From Roseococcus thiosulfatophilus (GTDB lineage Bacteria > Pseudomonadota > Alphaproteobacteria > Acetobacterales > Acetobacteraceae), in NCBI RefSeq assembly GCF_017311575.1, contig NZ_JAFFQY010000044.1, positions 1 through 64,000 on the forward strand: DNA of 64,000 bases. Direction: 5' to 3'. Below the pieces are notes generated by a model. It was not told where the DNA came from. It ran no database searches and was given only the letters and a program-made list of their open reading frames with translations. This document shows, piece after piece, positions 59,127-64,000 of this stretch. A program made the position numbers and the translations under genes. Positions within the stretch are counted from its first letter, which is position 1; every line of letters starts with the position of its first letter.

Positions 59127-60512
59127 TCAGACCCGGTGGGGGTCCTCGAAATGGCGTTCCACCAGCGCGTCGAGCAGCCGCGCGCCGAAGCCCGTGGGGC
59201 CATGGCGCGGGGCGAGCCCCTCCTCGCCCGCTTCCTCCGAGACCCCCGCGATGTCCAGATGCGCCCAGGGCAGCAGCCCCACGAATTCCCGCAGGAAGGC
59301 GGCGGCGTGGCAGGCATCGGGCAGCAGCGGGCCGGCGGGGGCGCATTGCCGCAGATCGGCGATGGGGCTGTCCAGGTCGCGCCGATGCGCCTCGCCGATG
59401 GGCAGGGGCCAGAGGCGCTCGCCCACCGCCTCGCCCGCCGCGGCCACGGCGGCCCCCAGCGCGGCCTCATTGCCATAGAGCCCCGCGCGGTGCGTGCCGA
59501 GTGCCGTCACCACGCTGCCCGTCAGCGTGGCGAGGTCCAGGATGGCCTGTGGCTTGAAGCGCATGGCGGCGTAGTGCAGCGCATCGGCCAGCACCAGGCG
59601 GCCTTCGGCGTCGGTATCAATGATCTCCACCGTCCGGCCGGAGAGCATGCGCAGCACATCGCCTGGCCGGTAGGCGTGGCCGCTGGTGGCGTTCTCGGCC
59701 AGCGCCAGCACGGCCACGGCGGGGCAGGGCGAGTTGCGGCGGGCCAGCGCCAGCATCGCCCCCGCGCAGGCGGCGGCCCCCGCCATGTCGCCCCGCATCT
59801 TCTCCATGCCCTGCGCGGGCTTGATGGAAATGCCGCCCGTGTCGAAGCAGATGCCCTTGCCCACGAAGGCCACGGGCGGTGCCGCGAAGGCGCCCTTCCA
59901 GCGGAGGATGACGAGGCGCGGCCCCTCCGCCGCCCCCTGGCCCACGGCGAGCAACCCGCCCGCGCCGAGCTTGCGAAGCTGGGCGGGCTTCAGCACCTCC
60001 ACCTCCAGCCCCTCGGCCTCCAGCGCCTTCAGGCGGCGGGCGAATTCGCGCGGGTGCAGGCGGTTCGCGGGTTCCGCCACCAATTCGCGGGCGAGGAGCG
60101 CCCCATCCAGCCCCGCCTTCGCACGCGCCCAGAGGGGGGCGGCACGGTCGGGATCATCCACCAGCAGCGACAGGCGCCGCGGCCCCGGCGTGCGGCGGGG
60201 TTGCAGCGCCTCGAAGCGCCAGGCGCGCAGCACCGCGCCCGCACCCAGCGCCACCGCCACCGCATCGGGCAGGCCGCGCGCGTCAATGGCGACGCGCGCC
60301 GCCTCGCCCGCCGCGCGGATGCAGGCCGCCCCCACCGCCTCCCATTGCGGGGCGTTGGAGGCGCCATCCGCCCCCACCCAGCGCAGCTTCGGGTGCAGCT
60401 CCAGCACCTGGCCCGGCCGCCCCTCGAAGCCCGAGGGGTGCGGCTCGCCCCCCTCCAGCACGGGCCGCAGCACCAGCGCGCCGGGCGGGGCCTCCGCGCG
60501 GAGGCGCAGCAC
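59127..60512 (-). CDS. Leucyl aminopeptidase family protein (M17), first paralogue
   Basis: The 461-residue peptidase has metal ligands and catalytic residues with the same spacing as E. coli PepA: Lys219, Asp224, Lys231, Asp242, Asp301, Glu303 and Arg305 ([24 protein letters not shown]). It should therefore be active. The N-terminal domain is shorter than in PepA. It begins with GTG, 5 nt after the stop of the second M17 gene, so the two are one transcript. No signal for export. Confidence 0.88.
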   Translation of the reverse strand: MLRLRAEAPPGALVLRPVLEGGEPHPSGFEGRPGQVLELHPKLRWVGADGASNAPQWEAVGAACIRAAGEAARVAIDARGLPDAVAVALGAGAVLRAWRFEALQPRRTPGPRRLSLLVDDPDRAAPLWARAKAGLDGALLARELVAEPANRLHPREFARRLKALEAEGLEVEVLKPAQLRKLGAGGLLAVGQGAAEGPRLVILRWKGAFAAPPVAFVGKGICFDTGGISIKPAQGMEKMRGDMAGAAACAGAMLALARRNSPCPAVAVLALAENATSGHAYRPGDVLRMLSGRTVEIIDTDAEGRLVLADALHYAAMRFKPQAILDLATLTGSVVTALGTHRAGLYGNEAALGAAVAAAGEAVGERLWPLPIGEAHRRDLDSPIADLRQCAPAGPLLPDACHAAAFLREFVGLLPWAHLDIAGVSEEAGEEGLAPRHGPTGFGARLLDALVERHFEDPHRV

Positions 60513-60517
60513 CCGGC

Positions 60518-61990
60518 TCAGCCCTCGTAGTGCTCGGCCACCATGCGGTCGAGCAGCCGCACGCCGAAGGCCGTGGCGCCCTTGGGCGTGGTGGGCGCGT
60601 CCTTGGACGACCAGGCGGTGCCGGCGATGTCCAGATGCGCCCAGGGCTTCTTCTGCACGAAGCGCTGGATGAACTGCGCGGCCGTGATGGAGCCGCCGGC
60701 GCGCCCGCCGCCCACATTCTTCATGTCGGCGATGTCGGACTTGATCTGCTTGTCATAGGCATCGCCCAGCGGCATGCGCCAGCAGGCCTCGCCCGTGGCC
60801 TGGCCCGCCGCCACGATCCGCGCGGCGAGTTCGTCGTCATTGGCGAAGAGGCCGGCATGCTCATGGCCAAGCGCGACGATGATGGCGCCCGTCAGGGTCG
60901 CGAGGTCCACCATGAACTTCGGATCGTACTTCTCGATCGCGTAGTGGATCACATCCGCCAGCACGAGGCGGCCTTCCGCGTCGGTGTTGATCACCTCGAT
61001 GGTCTGGCCCGAGGCGCTGGTCACCACGTCACCCGGCCGCTGCGCGTTGTGGCCCGGCATGTTCTCGACCAAGCCCAGCAAGCCCACCGCGTCCACCTTG
61101 GCCTTGCGGCCGGCGAGTGCCGCCATCAGCCCCGCCACGGTGCCGGCGCCGGCCATGTCCCACTTCATGTCCTCCATGCCGCCCGCGGGCTTGATGGAGA
61201 TGCCGCCCGTGTCGAAGGTCACGCCCTTGCCGATGAAGCAGACCGGGTTGCTGGCCTTCTTGCCCTTGGAGAGCCCGTTCCACCGCATCACCACCAGGCG
61301 CGGTTCATTGATGGAGCCCTGCGCCACGCCCAGCAGCGCCCCCATGCCGAGCTTCCGCATCTCCTTCACGCCCAGCACGTCCACCTCCAGGCCGAGGGAG
61401 GACAGCGCCTCGCAACGTTTGGCGAACTCGACGGGGTTCAGCACATTGGGCGGCTCGGAGACGAGGTCGCGCGCCAGGAACACACCCTCCACCACGGCCT
61501 TCATCGGCGCCCAGGCCGCCTTGGCCGCCGTGCCCTCGCCGGTGGCGACCGTCAGCTTGGACAGCTTCGGCTTGTCCTCGGCCTTCTCCGTGGTGCGGTA
61601 GCGGTCGAAGCGGTAGTGGCGCAGCGCGGCGCCCATCGCCACCGAGGCCGCCTCGGCCGCCGGCAGCCCATCGGCGGCGATCATGGCCGTGACCTCGCTC
61701 GCCATGGCGGCGGCGGCGGCGCCACCCAGCTTCTCGGCGGCGGCGGCACCCCCTTCCTTGCCCATGCCCAGCACCAGCAGCTTGCCGATGCCCGGGGCGG
61801 GCGCCCAGAGCGTCGTGCTCTGCCCCTTGCGGCCCTTGAAGCCCGCGGCCTCCAGCGCGCGGACGAGGCCCCCCTCCATCGCGGCATCCAGCGTGGCCGC
61901 GAGGCCCGTGGGTGCCGCCTCCTCGGCCAGCAGCAGGACGAGGCCGCCCGCCTTGGGCAGGGCGGGCTTGGCGAAGGCGATGTCGAGCAT
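60518..61990 (-). CDS. pepA: Leucyl aminopeptidase PepA (M17)
   Basis: The 490-residue dinuclear zinc peptidase removes N-terminal residues from peptides. Active-site residues are Lys255, Asp260, Lys267, Asp278 ([16 protein letters not shown]...WDMA) and Asp337/Glu339 in NTDAEGRL. The N-terminal macro-like domain (1-165) is complete. AGGAG 7 nt upstream supports ATG 61990 over an in-frame ATG 21 nt earlier. It diverges from cysQ over 87 nt. Confidence 0.94.
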   Translation of the reverse strand: MLDIAFAKPALPKAGGLVLLLAEEAAPTGLAATLDAAMEGGLVRALEAAGFKGRKGQSTTLWAPAPGIGKLLVLGMGKEGGAAAAEKLGGAAAAAMASEVTAMIAADGLPAAEAASVAMGAALRHYRFDRYRTTEKAEDKPKLSKLTVATGEGTAAKAAWAPMKAVVEGVFLARDLVSEPPNVLNPVEFAKRCEALSSLGLEVDVLGVKEMRKLGMGALLGVAQGSINEPRLVVMRWNGLSKGKKASNPVCFIGKGVTFDTGGISIKPAGGMEDMKWDMAGAGTVAGLMAALAGRKAKVDAVGLLGLVENMPGHNAQRPGDVVTSASGQTIEVINTDAEGRLVLADVIHYAIEKYDPKFMVDLATLTGAIIVALGHEHAGLFANDDELAARIVAAGQATGEACWRMPLGDAYDKQIKSDIADMKNVGGGRAGGSITAAQFIQRFVQKKPWAHLDIAGTAWSSKDAPTTPKGATAFGVRLLDRMVAEHYEG

Positions 61991-62077
61991 GGGGGCTCCT
62001 GGCTGGGACATGAAGGCTGGAAGATAGGCCCTGGCGCCGATTGCGTCAGCCCATCGCGCGGGGATACACGGAAGGAC

Positions 62078-62842
62078 ATGGATCATTCCGCCCTTCTCGA
62101 ACTCGCCGCCCGCCTCGCGCATGACGCGGGGCAGGCCATCGAAGCCATCCGCCGCGCCGGATTTGAAGTCGAGCGGAAGGGCGATGCCAGCCCCGTCACC
62201 GCCGCCGACCGCATCAGCGAGGGCATCATCACCGAGGGGCTGCGCGCGGCCACCCCCGACATCCCCATCATCGCCGAGGAGGCGATGTCCGACGGCGTGA
62301 TCCCGCCCGTGGCCCCGCGCTTCTGGCTGGTGGACCCGCTGGACGGCACCAAGGAATTCGCGGCCGGCCTGCCCGAATACTGCACCTGCATCGCGCTGAT
62401 CGAGAATGGCCGCGCCGTGCTGGGCGTCCTTGGCGCCCCGGCCGAGCCCGCCCTCTATGCCGGCATCCTGGGCCAGGGCGCCTGGGTGGAACGTGGCGGC
62501 GTCCGCACGCCCATCAAGGCACGCCCCATGCCCGCCACGGGCCTGGTGCTGATGGCCAGCCGCAGCCACCGCAAGGACACGGGCGAGGCCGGCTTCACGC
62601 CGCCCGTGCCGGTGGTCGAGACCATCCCCATGGGCTCCGCGCTGAAATACGCGCGCATCGCGGAGGGCATCGCCGATGTCTCCCCGCGCCTCGATGGCCG
62701 CACCATGGAATGGGACACGGCGGCCGCGCAGGCGGTGCTGGAGGCCGCCGGCGGGCGCATGCACGACCCGCACGGCAAGACGCTGCTCTACGGCAAGGCC
62801 AATTACCGCAACGAGGGCTTCATCGCCTGGGGCGCCGAATAA
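62078..62842 (+). CDS. cysQ: 3'(2'),5'-bisphosphate nucleotidase CysQ
   Basis: The 254-residue member of the inositol-monophosphatase superfamily dephosphorylates PAP, a by-product of sulfate assimilation. Metal sites are IIAEEAM (about 64-70), DPLDGTKEF (86-94, the CysQ-type variant of DPIDGT) and [16 protein letters not shown] near the C-terminus. GAAGGAC precedes the ATG. The tsaC gene begins 4 nt after its stop. Confidence 0.9.
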   Translation: MDHSALLELAARLAHDAGQAIEAIRRAGFEVERKGDASPVTAADRISEGIITEGLRAATPDIPIIAEEAMSDGVIPPVAPRFWLVDPLDGTKEFAAGLPEYCTCIALIENGRAVLGVLGAPAEPALYAGILGQGAWVERGGVRTPIKARPMPATGLVLMASRSHRKDTGEAGFTPPVPVVETIPMGSALKYARIAEGIADVSPRLDGRTMEWDTAAAQAVLEAAGGRMHDPHGKTLLYGKANYRNEGFIAWGAE

Positions 62843-62846
62843 CGCG

Positions 62847-63812
62847 GTGACGGCGCTGCTGGACGATGCGCTGGACGCGGCCGCCCTGCTGCGCGCCGGC
62901 GCCCTCGTCGCCTTCCCCACCGAGACCGTCTATGGCCTCGGCGCCGATGCGCGGAACGGCGCCGCCGTCGCCGCCATCTTCGAGGCGAAGGGCCGCCCGC
63001 ACTTCAACCCGCTGATCTGCCACTTCCCGGATGCCGAGGCGGCCTTCGCGGAAGTTCGCGCCGATGATCGCGCCCGCGCCCTGGCCGCCGCCTTCTGGCC
63101 AGGCCCGCTGACGCTGGTGCTGCCGCGCCGCGCCGATTGCCGCGTGGACCTGCTGGCGGGCGCGGGCCTCGACACGCTCGCCGTGCGCGTGCCGGACCAC
63201 GCGCTGGCCCTGGCCGTGCTGCGCGCGGCGGGAACGCCCGTGGCCGCACCCTCCGCCAACCGCTCCGGCCGCGTCAGCCCCACCACGCCCGCCCATGTGA
63301 TGGAGGAGCTGGAAGGCCGCATCGCCGCCATCCTCGATGGCGGGGAATGCGCGGTGGGCGTCGAATCCACCGTGCTGGACCTCTCGGGCGGCAAGGCCGT
63401 GCTGCTGCGCCCGGGCGGCGTGCCGGTGGAGGCCATCGAGGCCATCATCGGCCCGGTGGGCCGGCCCATCCCGCCGGGCGCGGGCCCCGCGCCCACGCTG
63501 CGAAGCCCCGGGCTGCTGCTGTCGCACTACGCGCCCACGCTGCCGCTGCGCCTCGACGCCACCGAAGTCGCGGCGGATGAGGCGCTGCTGGCCTTCGGCC
63601 CGCCGCTGCCGGGTGCCGCGCTGGTCGCGCAGCTTTCCGAGGCGCGGGATGCGACGGAGGCCGCGCGGAACCTCTTCGGCGCGCTGCGGCGGCTGGACGC
63701 GGAGGGGCAGCGCCTCGGCCTTCGTGGCATCGCCGCCATGCCGGTGCCGGGCGAGGGCCTGGCGCCGGCCATCCGCGACCGCCTGGCACGGGCGGCCGCG
63801 CCGAGGGGTTAG
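62847..63812 (+). CDS. Threonylcarbamoyl-AMP synthase (Sua5/YwlC type)
   Basis: The 321-residue enzyme makes threonylcarbamoyl-adenylate for the t6A modification of ANN-decoding tRNAs. The YrdC domain shows [13 protein letters not shown] (23-35), KGRPHFNPL (48-56), [21 protein letters not shown] and GVESTVLDL. The linker [11 protein letters not shown] leads to a C-terminal Sua5 domain, distinguishing it from the short TsaC form. It starts with GTG. A tandem repeat follows directly. Confidence 0.92.
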   Translation: MTALLDDALDAAALLRAGALVAFPTETVYGLGADARNGAAVAAIFEAKGRPHFNPLICHFPDAEAAFAEVRADDRARALAAAFWPGPLTLVLPRRADCRVDLLAGAGLDTLAVRVPDHALALAVLRAAGTPVAAPSANRSGRVSPTTPAHVMEELEGRIAAILDGGECAVGVESTVLDLSGGKAVLLRPGGVPVEAIEAIIGPVGRPIPPGAGPAPTLRSPGLLLSHYAPTLPLRLDATEVAADEALLAFGPPLPGAALVAQLSEARDATEAARNLFGALRRLDAEGQRLGLRGIAAMPVPGEGLAPAIRDRLARAAAPRG

Positions 63813-63894
63813 CCACGCGGCCGATTCACGCCGCGGGCGCTGCCCGCATCGATCGGACGCAGGACGCCACGCGGCCGATTCACGCCGCGGGCGC
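63812..63894. repeat. Inverted copy of the GTGAATCGGCC-family tandem repeat
   Basis: Two identical 29-bp units, 63812-63840 and 63866-63894 (period 54), begin GCCACGCGGCCGATTCAC, the reverse complement of the GTGAATCGGCC core, and are linked by GCATCGATCGGACG. The element starts within the tsaC-type stop codon and ends 65 nt before the next gene. Confidence 0.8.
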
Positions 63895-63959
63895 CCCCCG
63901 CTTGTTTCGTCGCCATGCGCGCTTAAGCTGCGGTGCAACAAGCGAGAGGAAGACACGCC

Positions 63960-64000
63960 ATGTCCGAAGCCATCGAAGTCCGTAAGGGCCTGGTCGGCGT
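63960..64000 (+). CDS. Citrate synthase / 2-methylcitrate synthase-like, N-terminus only
   Basis: Only 13 full codons are in the window (MSEAIEVRKGLVG). The beginning resembles bacterial citrate synthase and 2-methylcitrate synthase proteins (MSEA..KGLAGV). GAGAGGAAG about 8 nt upstream is a good ribosome binding site. The assignment rests on this short match, so it is tentative. Confidence 0.45.
   Translation, partial: MSEAIEVRKGLVG

Overview
This is a 64 kb stretch of a very GC-rich bacterial chromosome. It carries a complete division and cell-wall (dcw) cluster in the alphaproteobacterial order, followed by lpxC-bamD-recN-ligA. Protein resemblance points to an aerobic alphaproteobacterium of the Acetobacteraceae (Roseomonas-like); this is inferred from gene content and style, not proven. 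Genes are packed tightly, with many 4-nt ATGA/GTGA overlaps. I see no prophage, insertion sequence, CRISPR array, tRNA or rRNA.

Layout. 1-7.2 kb: an AlkA-type DNA glycosylase, a lactate-permease-like and an EamA transporter on the minus strand, then a plus-strand acyl-CoA module (prpE, an ECHDC3-type enoyl-CoA hydratase homologue, an acyl-CoA ligase). 7.3-11.8 kb: a metallophosphatase, prfB with a programmed +1 frameshift, and the class A PBP mrcA, all minus. 12-18.1 kb: a plus-strand dipeptide/oligopeptide ABC operon (substrate-binding protein, two permeases, two ATPases) followed by a C39-like peptidase. 18.2-24.7 kb: an MFS transporter, glutathione-dependent formaldehyde dehydrogenase, a minus-strand MFS / Bug-type binding protein / amidohydrolase group, and a DUF1127 protein. 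24.9-27.1 kb: Xaa-Pro aminopeptidase and an Ohr peroxidase, convergent.

27.2-53.0 kb is one long minus-strand block. In transcription order it reads mraZ, rsmH, ftsL, ftsI, murE, murF, mraY, murD, ftsW, murG, murC, murB, ddl, ftsQ, ftsA, ftsZ (closed by a clear intrinsic terminator), then lpxC, bamD, recN, two GNAT acetyltransferases and ligA. Together these make lipid II from UDP-MurNAc, build the divisome, start lipid A synthesis and add DNA repair/ligation. The RNase P RNA gene lies directly upstream of mraZ (53.3-53.7 kb).

53.7-64 kb: a nucleotidyltransferase, a peptidoglycan amidase, a Baeyer-Villiger-type flavin monooxygenase, djlA, holC, a quinone-reductase-like dehydrogenase and two adjacent M17 leucyl aminopeptidases (minus strand), then cysQ and tsaC and the first codons of a citrate-synthase-like gene (plus strand). 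Short tandem intergenic repeats sit behind stop codons at 7.2, 56.6, 58.0 and 63.8 kb. Three of these share a GTGAATCGGCC core and look like one dispersed family. I found no clearly new multi-gene system; the most unusual signals are these repeats and several strong hairpins at gene junctions.
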